Positions 1 to 10,786 of a stretch of 64,000 bases of DNA are shown piece after piece; positions within the stretch are counted from its first letter, which is position 1, and each line of letters starts with the position of its first letter. This DNA is from DASWJZ01 sp038211615 (GTDB lineage: Bacteria; Pseudomonadota; Alphaproteobacteria; Rhizobiales; Afifellaceae), in contig JBBQVL010000012.1 in assembly GCA_038211615.1 (NCBI GenBank), forward strand, positions 11,341 to 75,340, given 5' to 3'. The notes under the pieces were generated by a model that made no database searches, was not told the origin of the DNA, and was given only the letters and a program-made list of their open reading frames with translations. The position numbers were made by a program, and so were the translations under genes.

Positions 1-355
1 TTCCCTCTGCCGCGCCCGGTCTCTCGAGCGGCTCGAAGACGTCCAAGACCTTCTCCGCCAGCCCGTATTCGAAATTCGCCATGAAGAACCGGTAGGCGCT
101 CGAGGCCACTACGCCGTGCCGGGATTCCCGCACCACATCGCCCCATCGCCCGCGCGGCGCGGCGCCGAGGTCAAGCAGCGCGGAAACGCCGGCCAGGTGG
201 ACATATTGATCCGGACTTTCGGCCAGCCGCTGGCTGTACTCGATCTGGGTCGTCAGCGGACGGCTCAGGATGGACAGCATCCGAAGGACTTCGGGATCCA
301 ATTCATTCTCCGAATTGTCGCGGCGCGCGGCTGAGGTCGTGGCGCACCCATACAC
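1..355 (-). CDS. hypothetical protein, N-terminal part only
   Basis: An open frame runs leftward from about 355 and off the window edge, giving about 118 residues with no stop. It contains stretches such as LDPEVLRMLSILSRPLTTQI and VVASSAYRFFMANFEYGLAE that look like a soluble helical protein with normal high-GC codon use. The first plausible start is a GTG at 355; no strong Shine-Dalgarno site is visible, so a later start such as the TTG near 301 is possible. It is divergent from the HAD gene at 433. I do not recognise the family, and the C-terminal part lies outside the window. Confidence 0.55.
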   Translation of the reverse strand, partial: MYGCATTSAARRDNSENELDPEVLRMLSILSRPLTTQIEYSQRLAESPDQYVHLAGVSALLDLGAAPRGRWGDVVRESRHGVVASSAYRFFMANFEYGLAEKVLDVFEPLERPGAAEG

Positions 356-432
356 ACTTGGCTTCGCGCCGTCGCCATGCTGTAGCGGCGTCGCTCGACG
401 CTTGCGCGCGCATGAATGCCCGGGGATTTTAG

Positions 433-1155
433 ATGCGACTGACCGATTTCAAAGTTCTGACCTTCGACTGCTACGGCACCCTCATCGATTGGGAGAGCGG
501 CATGTTCGACGCGCTCCGGCCGCTCGTCGCCAGGACCGGCCTGCCGCTGTCGCGCGACGAAGTCCTCGCCGCGCATGCGCGGCATGAATCGACGCAGCAA
601 CTCACCACGCCTGGAAAGCTCTACAGCCAGCTTCTGGCGGTCGTTTACAAGCGCCTCGCGGAGGACTGGGGCGTGCCGGTCGACTGGGACGAATGTCTTG
701 CCTACGGCCGATCGATCCGCGACTGGCCGGCGTTCGCCGATACCGCCGCGGCGCTGCGCTATCTGAAGCAGCACTTCAAGCTCGCGATCCTCTCGAACGT
801 CGACAACGACTCGTTCTCGTTCTCCAACCGCAGGCTCGAAGTCGCCTTCGACGCGGTCTTCACCGCCGAGGACATCGGTTCATACAAGCCCGCGGGTCGG
901 AACTTCGAATACATGCTCGACAAGCTCGCGCTCCGCGGCGTCGCGAAGTCGGACATCCTGCATACGGCGGAGAGCCTCTTTCACGACCACGCGCCCGCCA
1001 ACGATTTCGGCCTCGCCACCTGCTGGATCCACCGCCGCCACGAGCAGGGCGGCTTCGGCGCGACGATGCAGCCCGGCAAGACCCCGCACACGGATTTCCG
1101 CTTCACCAGCATGGCCGCGCTTGCCGACGCGCACCGCGAGGCGATGGCCGCCTGA
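433..1155 (+). CDS. haloacid dehalogenase type II (HAD superfamily hydrolase)
   Basis: Likely hydrolyses a C-halogen or phosphate bond on a small organic acid in the cytoplasm. The 240-residue length is typical of L-2-haloacid dehalogenases. HAD motif I is FDCYGTL, with the nucleophile Asp at residue 12. Motif II is the Ser of LSNVDNDSF near residue 120, the motif III Lys is in YKPAGRNF near 155, and the acidic motif IV region is HDHAPANDFG followed by CWIHR. A GGGGA stretch precedes the ATG. It stands alone. HAD type II proteins have varied substrates, so a dehalogenase activity is a family-level call and not proven. Confidence 0.85.
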   Translation: MRLTDFKVLTFDCYGTLIDWESGMFDALRPLVARTGLPLSRDEVLAAHARHESTQQLTTPGKLYSQLLAVVYKRLAEDWGVPVDWDECLAYGRSIRDWPAFADTAAALRYLKQHFKLAILSNVDNDSFSFSNRRLEVAFDAVFTAEDIGSYKPAGRNFEYMLDKLALRGVAKSDILHTAESLFHDHAPANDFGLATCWIHRRHEQGGFGATMQPGKTPHTDFRFTSMAALADAHREAMAA

Positions 1156-1273
1156 CCAATAACGTCCGCCCCCTTGATGCACTGTTGGTCTTCCCTACCC
1201 CGCCGCTTCGCAGCCGCAGTTTCGACCGATTGGATGCGTAGCCGGCAAAGCCGAAAATCTCGGGAATAGCCGG

Positions 1274-2056
1274 ATGACTTCCCTGCCACTGGCGCTCGCT
1301 CTCCTGACCGCCCTCTCCCCCCTCCTCTCCTCGGTGGCCGTCTCGGAAACTGTCCGCGCCGAATACGCTGTCACCATCAGGAGCTTTCCGGTCGGAAGTG
1401 CGAAGCTCTCGGCGGAGATCGCCAAGGGGGCCTATACGATCGCGTTTTCCGGCGGCGTCCGCGGACTCGCCCGCCTCTTCTCCGACGCCCAGACGACAGC
1501 CAGCGCCAGCGGGCGGATCGGCGGCGATCGCCTTGAGCCGCAAAGCTATTCGCACGTCTGGACCGAGGACAATGAGGTGGAGACCGTCGCCATGCGCTTC
1601 GCCGGGCGGGGCGTCACGAAGATTGCGCTGGATCCGCCGCACAAGCCCCCGGAGCGCTACGTCCCGCTGACGGCGGAGACAAACGCCGACGCTCTCGACC
1701 CGGTAAGTGCGTTCCTGTGGCCGGTGGCGGATTTCGGTCCGGGCCTCTGCGAGCGCACGCTTCCGCTCGTGGACGGGAAACGCCGCTTCGACATTGCGTT
1801 CGCGTTCGCGCGCACCGAGCCCTTCGCCACGCGCGAAGGTGCGTTCTCGGCAAAGGCGGTGGTCTGCACATTCCGCTATCGCGCCGTCGCCGGTCAGCGC
1901 ATCGGCGGAAAGCGCGACGAGTCCGTCACCGACAGCAATGACGCGGAAGTGTGGATGGCGCCGGTCGGAGGCGGGCTCGCCGCGCCGGTCCGCATCCAGT
2001 TCCGCACCCGTGCCGGCCGGATCGTCCTGAGGGCAACCACCGTCAGCGTGGAATAG
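1274..2056 (+). CDS. DUF3108 domain-containing exported protein
   Basis: A 260-residue protein with an N-terminal signal peptide of about 22 residues: a short polar start, a hydrophobic Leu/Ala stretch, then a likely cleavage after SVAVSE. The mature part begins AEYAVTIRSFPVGSAKLSAE and contains GLARLFSDAQTTASASG, the pattern I associate with DUF3108 proteins of alphaproteobacteria, which are periplasmic or outer-membrane-associated with unknown function. A GGGAA stretch lies about eight bases before the ATG. The gene ends in TAG and is followed convergently by the small gene at 2073-2366. Confidence 0.75.
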   Translation: MTSLPLALALLTALSPLLSSVAVSETVRAEYAVTIRSFPVGSAKLSAEIAKGAYTIAFSGGVRGLARLFSDAQTTASASGRIGGDRLEPQSYSHVWTEDNEVETVAMRFAGRGVTKIALDPPHKPPERYVPLTAETNADALDPVSAFLWPVADFGPGLCERTLPLVDGKRRFDIAFAFARTEPFATREGAFSAKAVVCTFRYRAVAGQRIGGKRDESVTDSNDAEVWMAPVGGGLAAPVRIQFRTRAGRIVLRATTVSVE

Positions 2057-2072
2057 GTCGCGACGACTATCT

Positions 2073-2366
2073 CTACTCCGGCAGGCGACGGCGCGGCATT
2101 GGCGGCGCCGGATAATGCCCTGCGACCAGATTCCAATAGGCCCACGACCGTTCGTCGAGAATGCCCGGCGGCGCGTTCTCGATGGCTTCGCGAAAATCTC
2201 CCGCGGAGAAATGGCGGCGCGCGACCGTCACGTCCGCGGCGGTGCCATAGGTCATGAGATAGGCGAGGAACCGCACGCGATCTGCCAGTGCGTCCGCCGG
2301 TGGTTCAAACCAGACGATACGCCGCGCGAGATCGAGAAGCTCACCGGCATATGGCGATGCGCTCAT
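2073..2366 (-). CDS. small partner protein of AbiEii-like nucleotidyltransferase
   Basis: A 97-residue, probably cytoplasmic protein whose ATG overlaps the stop of the upstream nucleotidyltransferase gene by four bases (ATGA), so the two are almost certainly co-translated. It contains RRIVWFEPPADALADRVRFL and MTYGTAADVTVARRHF, a helical protein ending with the segment ERSWAYWNLVAGHYPAPPMP. I have no function from sequence alone. By position it could be the antitoxin or a processing partner of the AbiEii-like protein, although in classical AbiE modules the antitoxin precedes the toxin and carries a winged helix, which I do not see here. Confidence 0.7.
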   Translation of the reverse strand: MSASPYAGELLDLARRIVWFEPPADALADRVRFLAYLMTYGTAADVTVARRHFSAGDFREAIENAPPGILDERSWAYWNLVAGHYPAPPMPRRRLPE

Positions 2367-3022
2367 CGTTGATCTCCATGCCTGCGGATAGGCTCGAATG
2401 CGGGAAGCCGCGACAGATCGACGGCCTTCACAGCCGAGGCGAGATCACGTCGCAAGCCCTTCGGAAGCCGGAGGAGAGCAGGCTCCTCGTGATACGCGAG
2501 CGCCTTGAGTGCAATAAGCGGGCTGAACGTGTCACCGTAAATGACAAGTGCAGCACCGAGCATCTCGGAAAGCGAAATCCCGGCGGCAATCAGCGCATGC
2601 ACATCGATGTAATCTCTCGCCTCCACCCGTTGCGTGACGACGGCGACCTTGGTCCCGCCAAGGTCGATCGGCATGGCGACCTGGATTTCCGGCCCCGAAA
2701 CGGGCTCGGGAGACGCGACCTGCCCAAGCGAAACGCCAAAATATGAAAGCTGCACCGGGCCATCTCGATCGACGCGGCAGGTCAGCGTATTGGGCGCTGA
2801 TTGCAGCACGGCAGCGTCCCGCAGGTATGGAACCATACCCTGCAGCGATTGGGGGACGAAGCGATTGAAGCTGAAGAAGTCGAAGTCCACGGAGGTCCTG
2901 TGACCGAGGCGCAGGGCGATTGCGGTTCCGCCATAAAGGATGAATTCGGCCGGCGTTGCCGAAAGCTCCGGCCACAAGAGCCGTTGTGGCTCCGGTAGAA
3001 TTTCAAGGCGCGGGCGAAGCAT
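2363..3022 (-). CDS. AbiEii/AbiGii-like nucleotidyltransferase
   Basis: A 219-residue protein of the nucleotidyltransferase fold. The segment FILYGGTAIALRLGHRTSVD followed by FDFF carries the GG(T/S) motif near residue 32 and the D-x-D pair of this fold. Family members include toxin components of AbiE-type abortive-infection and toxin-antitoxin modules that transfer nucleotides to RNA, as well as many proteins of unknown role. It is the first gene of a two-gene operon with the 97-residue protein downstream. The call as nucleotidyltransferase is firm; a defence role is inference. Confidence 0.75.
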   Translation of the reverse strand: MLRPRLEILPEPQRLLWPELSATPAEFILYGGTAIALRLGHRTSVDFDFFSFNRFVPQSLQGMVPYLRDAAVLQSAPNTLTCRVDRDGPVQLSYFGVSLGQVASPEPVSGPEIQVAMPIDLGGTKVAVVTQRVEARDYIDVHALIAAGISLSEMLGAALVIYGDTFSPLIALKALAYHEEPALLRLPKGLRRDLASAVKAVDLSRLPAFEPIRRHGDQR

Positions 3023-3361
3023 TCTGCTCCTTTAGCAGATTCATCGATGCGTGGAGGCTTCGGGCTCCGTCGCGATGCGAGGGGCAGCGAGATTTCGGGA
3101 AGCTTACGGAGGCGTGAAATCGGTTGTCCAAAACGCGGAAATCTCCCGGTCTTCCAGATTCGCGGAAAACCGGGCGAGTCGCCGATTCGGCCCGTGTTTG
3201 TTCGGGGCACGTTCCGGCGATAAACCCTACCGCCCGCTTCATGGATTGCACCGGAAGCGACCGGCGCGGGCGAGGTTTTTTTCACAATTCGGGCGACAAG
3301 GCGTGGTAATCAGCACCATCTTCCCAATTCCTGCAGCGTCGGACGCCGTCCCGATCACATC
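3023..3361. other. 339-bp gap between divergent genes
   Basis: This stretch separates the divergent AbiEii-like gene and the helicase gene and must hold their promoters. Open frames here are short and lack a convincing start. I see no clear promoter pair, terminator or repeat. Confidence 0.5.
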
Positions 3362-6300
3362 ATGAATCCTTCCCCTCGCCCGCGGCGCTGGAGCGCCCGG
3401 AACGTCACGGCCGTGCTCGGGCCGACGAATACCGGCAAGACCCACCTCGCGATCGAACGGATGCTCGGCCACGAGAGCGGCGTCATTGGCCTGCCTCTGC
3501 GTCTGCTGGCGCGCGAAGTTTACGGGCGCGTCGCCGCGCGTGTCGGCGCCGAGCAGGTGGCGCTCGTCACCGGCGAGGAGAAAATCCTGCCGGCCCATCC
3601 GCGCTACTGGGTCTCCACCGTTGAAGCGATGCCGCGCGAGACCGATGCCGCCTTCGTCGCGATCGATGAGGTGCAGATTGCCGGCGATCTTGAGCGCGGC
3701 CATGTATTTACCGACCGTATCCTCAACCTGCGTGGCAGCCAGGAGACGCTCCTCCTCGGCGCCGCGACGATGCGCGGCATCATCGAGCAACTCTTGCCCG
3801 GAGTGCACGTCGTCACGCGCCCGCGGATGTCGGTGCTTTCCTATGCGGGGCAGAAGAAGCTGACGCGGCTGCCACAGCGCTCGGCGATCGTCGCGTTCTC
3901 GGCGGACGAAGTCTATGCGGTGGGCGAGCTGATCCGCCGCCAGCGCGGCGGGGCCGCCGTCGTGCTTGGCGCGCTCAGTCCCCGAACCCGCAACAAGCAG
4001 GTGGAGCTTTATCAGAACGGCGACGTTGATTTCCTTGTCGCGACCGACGCGATCGGCATGGGGCTCAACTTGGATCTCGATCACGTCGCGTTCGCCGCCA
4101 ACCGGAAATATGACGGCTACCAGTACCGCGAGCTGACGGCGGCCGAGCTCGGGCAGATCGCCGGCCGCGCCGGGCGCCACATGAAGGACGGTACGTTCGG
4201 CGTGACCGCCCGCGTCGATCCGTTTCCCGATGCGCTGGTCGAGGCGCTTGAGACGCACCGGTTCGAGCCCGTCCGCACGATGCTGTGGCGGAACGACGCG
4301 CTCGACTATGCGAGCATCGCCGCGCTGAAGGCGAGCCTCGATGAACCTGCCAGCATCGAGGGGCTGACCAAGGCACCGCCGGCCGACGACCAGATGGCGC
4401 TGGAAGCCCTGGCGCGCGACGAGGAGATCGTCGAGCGCGCCCGGCGTCCGGAGGAAGTGCGGCGTCTCTGGGACGTGTGCCGCCTGCCGGACTACCGCAA
4501 GATCGCCCCCGCGCAGCACGCCGAGCTGGTCAGTCAGATTTTCGGCTTCATCGCCGATGGAGGCACAGTGCCGGAGGACTGGATCGACGCGCAGATTCGC
4601 TCCTCCAACTCCACGGAAGGCGATATCGACACGCTGTCGGCCCGCATCGCGCAGATTCGCACCTGGACATTTGTCGCCAACCAGCCGGACTGGCTTGCCG
4701 AACCGGCCAAGTGGCGCGATGAAACGCGCGCTGTCGAGGATAGCCTGTCCGATGCGCTGCACGAGCGGCTGATCAAGCGTTTTGTAGACCGCCGCACGAG
4801 CGTGCTCATGCGGCGCCTGAGGGAGAATACGATGCTGGAGGCGGATATTACGCCGACGGGAGACGTGGTGGTGGAGGGCCATCATGTCGGCGTGCTGCAG
4901 GGCTTCCGCTTCACGCCGGACCCGCAGGCGGAGGGCGCCGAGGCGCAGGCTCTGCGCGGCGCGGCGCAGCGGGCGCTGGCAAGCGCCATCGCCGACCGCG
5001 CCGAACGGCTGTCACGCGCCGGCGAGCGCGATATCGTGCTGTCGATTGACGGCTCGCTGCGCTGGCAGGGCGAGCCGGTCGCCCGGCTCGTCGCCGGCGA
5101 CGACATGCTGTAGCCGCGCTTCGTGATCCTCGCCGACGAGCAGCTCTCTGGCCCACCGCGCGACGTTGTGGAGAGCCGCCTCGCCGCATGGCTCACGACC
5201 CACATCGCGACGCTGCTGAAGCCGCTCATCGACCTCTCCGCCGACCAGGCGCTGACTGGCATGGCCCGCGGCATTGCCTTCCAGCTGGTGGAGAACCTCG
5301 GGATCCTTGAGCGCCGCGCGGTGCTGGAGGAAGTGCGCGGCCTGAGCCAGGACGAGCGCGCCGGTCTTCGCCGCCACGGCGTGCGCTTCGGCGCCTACCA
5401 TATCTACATCCCCACCCTGCTGAAGCCCGCGCCGAGCACGCTCGCGGCGCAGCTCTGGGCGCTGAAGCACAAGGATCTCGACCTGCCGGGGCTCGCCGAG
5501 CTTCCCGCCATTTCCGGGTCGGGCCGCACTTCGGTTTCCGTCGATCCGGCGCTCTCGCCGGACATCTACCGGCGCTTCGGCTTTCGCATTTACGGAAACC
5601 GCGCCGTCCGCATCGACATCCTGGAGCGCCTCGCCGATCTGATCCGTCCGGCGCTTTCGTGGAACCCGGGCAGCACCGGCGAGCGGCCCCCCGGGGCGAT
5701 CCCCGAAGGGAGGGCCTTCACCGTCACCCCGGCGATGTCCTCGCTGCTTGGAGCCTCGGGAGAGGATTTCGGCGTCATCCTGAAGGCTCTCGGCTACCGG
5801 ATGGAGCGTCGGCCGAAGCCGCCCGAGCCGGCGCCCATCGTAGCGCCAGAGCTGGAGACGCCGGCGCCGAGTGCCACATCCGAACCGGGCGGAGAGCCGG
5901 CGCCCGAGCAGCCGCCGTCCGAAGAGCCTCCGGTGCAGGAACCGACGGTCGAGCCTCCCGCCCGCGAGCCGCCGGCGGAAGAACCGCCCGTGGAAGAGCC
6001 AACGATCGAGCCGCCGGCTGAGGAGCCTCCCGCCGAACAGCCTCCGGTCGAGGAGCCGCCCGTCACTGAGCCCACCGCGGCAGAATCTCCCCGGGAAGCG
6101 GCGGTCGTTGAGGCGGCCGTTCCTTCAGACGTGGGAGCGCCTTCGGCAAGCGCCGAGGCCGCCGTCCCCGGCGAGAGCGCCGAGCCCGAGATGATCGAAG
6201 TCTGGCGGCTCGGCTCGATGCACCAGCGGCGCGAACCAAAACCGCCGCGTGACCCGGCCCAGCCGCCTCGTCCCCGCCGCGGGGAGCGAACAGCCGACGG

Positions 6301-6544
6301 TGAGGCACGCACACGCCAGTCTGCGCAGCCACGGCCGGAAGGCGGCGAGCGGCGGCCGAGGCGGCCGGAGCGCGATGGCCCCCGCCCGGAGCGTGACGGA
6401 GGGCGTCCGGAGCCCGCGCGGCACGAGGCGGCGCCGCGCGCCGAGCGCAAAGAGCGGCCGCGCGATCGGCCGGTCGATCCGGACAATCCGTTCGCGGCGC
6501 TGGCGGCCCTCAAGCAGGAACTGGAGAAAAGCCGGCGGGAATGA
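3362..6544 (+). pseudogene. SUV3-like DEAD/DEAH helicase split by an in-frame TAG
   Basis: Two consecutive open segments, 3362-5113 (583 residues) and 5123-6544 (473 residues), lie in the same frame and are separated only by TAG at 5111-5113. In related alphaproteobacteria this is one protein of about 1000 residues. The first segment has Walker A GPTNTGKT (residues 20-27), the DEVQ Walker B box near residue 100, and helicase motif VI in GQIAGRAGRH. The second continues the SUV3-like C-terminal region directly from PRFVILADEQ, then a Pro/Glu-rich low-complexity stretch and an Arg/Pro-rich basic tail. The likely ancestral codon at the break is a single-base neighbour of TAG such as AAG. It is either a recent nonsense mutation, a sequencing error, or two separately translated parts. 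The downstream S4 gene still overlaps the end by ATGA. Confidence 0.8.
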
Positions 6545-6849
6545 GCGGGCTTGCGGCGCAGCGGATCGACAAATGGCTATGGCATGCCCGCTTCGCGCGC
6601 ACCCGCGGGGCGGCGCAGCAGCTTGCAAAATCCGGGCACGTGCGGGTCAACCGGGACAAGGTGAGGGATACCGCCCGGCCGGTGCGCCCCGGCGACGTGC
6701 TGACGCTGGGGCTCCCCGGCGGGGTCCGGGTGATCCGGGTCCTCGCCATCGCGGACCGGCGCGGCAGCTTCCAGGACGCGCAGCTCCTCTACGAGGACGG
6801 GGCCTCCCAGGCATCCCGCGACCCCGACGCGGCGGCCGAAAGAGAATGA
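6541..6849 (+). CDS. S4-domain RNA-binding protein (HslR/Hsp15-like)
   Basis: A 102-residue protein beginning with the S4 fold RIDKWLWHARFARTRGAAQQ, then SGHVRVNRDKV and the RPGDVLTL loop, matching the Hsp15/HslR group that binds rRNA and helps recycle stalled 50S subunits. Its ATG overlaps the end of the helicase frame by four bases, so the helicase and S4 gene form one operon. Linkage of this helicase and an S4 protein is common in alphaproteobacteria and hints at a shared role in RNA or ribosome metabolism. The C-terminal 20 residues are acidic and disordered-looking. Confidence 0.85.
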   Translation: MSGLAAQRIDKWLWHARFARTRGAAQQLAKSGHVRVNRDKVRDTARPVRPGDVLTLGLPGGVRVIRVLAIADRRGSFQDAQLLYEDGASQASRDPDAAAERE

Positions 6850-6946
6850 CATTCCCCTGACCGCACCCGGCGTGGCTTGCGGGACCTTGCAGGATTCCGC
6901 CAAAGCCGATACGCCGCAGCGGGTTGAGACATTCGGAGCGTGACGA

Positions 6947-7285
6947 ATGACCTACGTGGTCACCGAGAAGTGCATCCGCTGCAAGTTCATGGATTGCGTG
7001 GAAGTTTGCCCCGTCGATTGCTTCTACGAGGGCGACAACATGCTCGTCATCCATCCGGACGAATGCATCGATTGCGGTGTCTGCGAGCCCGAATGTCCGG
7101 TTGACGCAATCCGCCCCGATACCGAGCCCGGTCTCGACAAGTGGTTGTCGCTCAACGCGGAATACGCGAATTCCTGGCCGAACATCACGATCAAGCGCGA
7201 TCCGCCGGCCGACGCGAAGGAGTTCGAGACAGTGGAGGCGAAGTTCGACAAGTTCTTCTCGCCCAGCCCCGGCCAGGGCGACTAG
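6947..7285 (+). CDS. fdxA: seven-iron ferredoxin FdxA
   Basis: A 112-residue cytoplasmic electron carrier with one [3Fe-4S] and one [4Fe-4S] cluster. The cysteines sit at residues 9, 12, 17, 21, 25, 40, 43, 46 and 50, in the spacing of the Azotobacter ferredoxin I type, including the CIDCGVCEPECP box. The C-terminal extension from about residue 60 is normal for FdxA. A GGAG lies eight bases before the ATG. In this order fdxA is regularly found between the S4-domain gene and carD, as here. Confidence 0.95.
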   Translation: MTYVVTEKCIRCKFMDCVEVCPVDCFYEGDNMLVIHPDECIDCGVCEPECPVDAIRPDTEPGLDKWLSLNAEYANSWPNITIKRDPPADAKEFETVEAKFDKFFSPSPGQGD

Positions 7286-7671
7286 GAGCGATTCGCCGAC
7301 TTGCTGCGAGGCCGCTCGAATCCTTAATCGGCTGACGACTGACGCCCTCGTGGCTTGAGCAACGCCGCCCGAATGGACTGCGAAACCTTGCCCGCAGGCC
7401 GATTTCCTTCGTGAATTCTCAACCGCATCATGTGGGCGGCGCAACAATTCCTTGATTTCCGGTCGTTTTTCGGCTATATACAGACCTTCGGAACGATACC
7501 CGCTACCGGGACCCATCGAAAACGTGGAAGTTGGGGCCACTGCTGTCGAATACGGCGGTGAAGTAGCGGTTCGTGATATTTTTTGCTCGAGAAGCACCGA
7601 TTTTCGGTCGGAGCTGCTGGAAGAACGTTACCGGCAGGGCTTATCGGAACGGAGTGGGAGTTCTGCGCGTC
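7286..7671 (+). other. 386-bp gap: carD leader region
   Basis: Between the fdxA stop and the carD start. It contains the predicted carD promoter at 7452-7480 and a leader of roughly 185 bases. An open frame continues upstream of the carD ATG to 7573, but the extra residues do not resemble CarD, so I treat this part as untranslated leader. Confidence 0.5.
7452..7480 (+). promoter_or_regulatory. sigma-70-type promoter of carD
   Basis: TTGATT at 7452-7457, a 17-base spacer and TATATA at 7475-7480 form a good housekeeping promoter in an otherwise GC-rich region. Transcription would start near 7487, about 185 bases before carD. Confidence 0.6.
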
Positions 7672-8238
7672 ATGTCGAAGAAAACAGTCCAGCGTCACGG
7701 CTTTCGGACGGGTGAGAGCATCGTGTATCCGGCGCATGGCGTCGGCAAGATCATTGATATCGAAGAGCAGGTCGTCGCCGGCATGAAGCTGGAGCTTTTC
7801 GTCATCAATTTTCAGAAGGACAAGATGACGCTGCGGGTCCCGGTGGCGAAAGCGGCTGCGGTCGGCATGCGCAAGCTCGCGGACGAGGATACCGTCGCCA
7901 AGGCCTTCACCACCGTGCGCGGTCGCGCCCGGGTGAAGCGCACGATGTGGAGCCGCCGCGCGCAGGAATACGAGGCGAAGATCAATTCCGGCGACCTGAT
8001 CGCCATCTCCGAGGTGGTGCGCGATCTCTACCGCTCGCAGGCGCAGCCGGAGCCGTCCTACTCGGAGCGCCAGCTCTACGAGCAGGCGATCGATCGCATG
8101 TCGCGCGAGGTGGCGGTGGTGGAGAAGTCCACCGAGGCCGAGGCGGTGACCAAGATCGAGAAGGCCATCGAGGCGAGCCCGCGCCGGAAGCGCGCGGCGC
8201 AGCTCGAGGAAGAGGCGCAGAACAAGGCCGCCGCCTAG
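7672..8238 (+). CDS. carD: CarD family transcriptional regulator
   Basis: CarD binds the RNA polymerase beta subunit and stabilises open promoter complexes, notably at rRNA promoters. The 188-residue protein starts at MSKKTVQRHGFRTGESIVYP and has the Tudor-like RNAP-interaction domain over residues 8-65 (VYPAHGVGKI, MTLRVPVAKA) followed by the helical DNA-binding domain (RVKRTMWSRRAQEYEAKI) and an acidic, basic-tipped C-terminal helix. I chose the ATG at 7672 and not the upstream in-frame ATG at 7573 because the intervening residues do not match the family. A strong terminator follows at 8265. Confidence 0.92.
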   Translation: MSKKTVQRHGFRTGESIVYPAHGVGKIIDIEEQVVAGMKLELFVINFQKDKMTLRVPVAKAAAVGMRKLADEDTVAKAFTTVRGRARVKRTMWSRRAQEYEAKINSGDLIAISEVVRDLYRSQAQPEPSYSERQLYEQAIDRMSREVAVVEKSTEAEAVTKIEKAIEASPRRKRAAQLEEEAQNKAAA

Positions 8239-8264
8239 CTCCCTAGGCCTTTCAGAAACACGAA

Positions 8265-8295
8265 AACGCCGTCCGGACCGCCGGGCGGCGTTTTT
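8265..8295 (+). terminator. Rho-independent terminator of carD
   Basis: Stem AACGCCG plus TCCGG (8265-8276) pairs with CCGGG plus CGGCGTT (8281-8292) around a four-base loop, followed by a T run at 8291-8295. Confidence 0.9.
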
Positions 8296-8383
8296 CATTT
8301 TGAGTGATCGCTGCTGGGCAGCCTAACAAGAAAACGGCCCCCTTCGCTGGAGGCCGTCTCCAATCCCTGGAACTGAGCGCCGC

Positions 8384-8752
8384 TCAGTTCGTCATCGCCG
8401 TTACGGTGGCAGCTTCGGAGACCGAGAGGCTGTCACCGAGGCGAGCGAACTTCAGCTCCATCGGAGTTTGGTCGGCCGCTTGCGGCACGGACACGAGCAT
8501 GCTCTGCCCATCGGCAAGCGTCGTGACGAAGCGCATCGGGGCGCCACCCTCGCCGGCTGCAAGCGTCGCGACGACCTGGAAGCCGTCCTCCGCGACGGTG
8601 TAATAGGCGATGCCGGTAACATCACCCAGCGCGATGCTGGTCGCCTGCATCGGGCGCATCTCGGCGGCGGAGGCAGAGCCGGAAAGGGCGCCAGAAAGCG
8701 TGCCCGAAAGCGCGAAGGTCGCCAGCAGGGCGGCGGCCGCGAACTTGATCAT
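8384..8752 (-). CDS. exported hypothetical protein
   Basis: A 122-residue protein with a clear signal peptide (MIKFAAAALLATFALSG and further small residues, likely cleaved after SASA). The mature part contains ALGDVTGIAYYTVAEDGFQV and RFVTTLADGQSMLVSVPQ, suggesting a small beta-rich periplasmic protein. I prefer the ATG at 8752 over the upstream 8782 because GGGGAG lies nine bases before it and the signal peptide begins there. Function unknown; it stands alone between carD and the ATP synthase operon. Confidence 0.75.
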   Translation of the reverse strand: MIKFAAAALLATFALSGTLSGALSGSASAAEMRPMQATSIALGDVTGIAYYTVAEDGFQVVATLAAGEGGAPMRFVTTLADGQSMLVSVPQAADQTPMELKFARLGDSLSVSEAATVTAMTN

Positions 8753-8884
8753 GGTGAGTAACTCCCCAATGACGACGATCATCGTCGTGCGTTGGGGCGG
8801 GTCGTAAGCAGGCCGCGTTTCGTTATTGTTTCGTTTGCGAGCCCGATTGGTTTCGCCGGCTTTGGATTGCCGGCGGCTTCGCGA

Positions 8885-9295
8885 TCAGGCCGGGATGATC
8901 CACCGCTGCACGTCCCGCAGTTCGCTGAGCTTGCCTTCGGCAAGCCGGCGGCGGAGCGGATCCTCGCCCGCATCGGCAAGGTCTTCCTCGGCGTTCTTCA
9001 CTTCCTGCGCCAGCGCCGCGGCATCGAGATCGGCGAGCGGAATCGCCTGGTCGGCAAGGATGGTGAGCCCGATCGGCGTGACATCGGCGAAGCCGCCGCG
9101 CACGTAGAATTTCTGCACCGCGCCGGCGAGTTCCTTCACTTCGATCTGGCCGGGCTTCAGCGTGCTCATGAAGGGCGCATGGCGCGCGAGCACCGTGAAA
9201 TAGCCCTCGGCGCCCGGAACCACCACCGACTCGACCTCCTCCGAAACGAGCAACCGCTCCGGCGAGACGAGATCGAACTTCAGAGGCTCAGCCAT
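8885..9295 (-). CDS. atpC: F0F1 ATP synthase subunit epsilon
   Basis: The 136-residue epsilon subunit of the central rotor stalk, which modulates ATP hydrolysis. The beta-sandwich domain covers about residues 1-85 (FDLVSPERLL, VPGAEGYFTVLARHAPFMST, the conserved GG in YVRGGFADV) and the short helical C-terminal domain the rest. It is the last gene of atpHAGDC, 17 bases after atpD. Confidence 0.96.
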   Translation of the reverse strand: MAEPLKFDLVSPERLLVSEEVESVVVPGAEGYFTVLARHAPFMSTLKPGQIEVKELAGAVQKFYVRGGFADVTPIGLTILADQAIPLADLDAAALAQEVKNAEEDLADAGEDPLRRRLAEGKLSELRDVQRWIIPA

Positions 9296-9312
9296 CCCTG
9301 TCTCTCTCGCCC

Positions 9313-10755
<1,443 letters not shown>

Positions 10756-10786
10756 GTCGTCCTCGTTCCCATTGTCAGCCGCCGGC

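Noticed and set aside
3239..4885. 548-codon open frame on the minus strand
   Set aside because: It is a shadow of the helicase on the opposite strand; the translation is Arg/His/Asp-rich with no domain, while the plus strand has clear helicase motifs.
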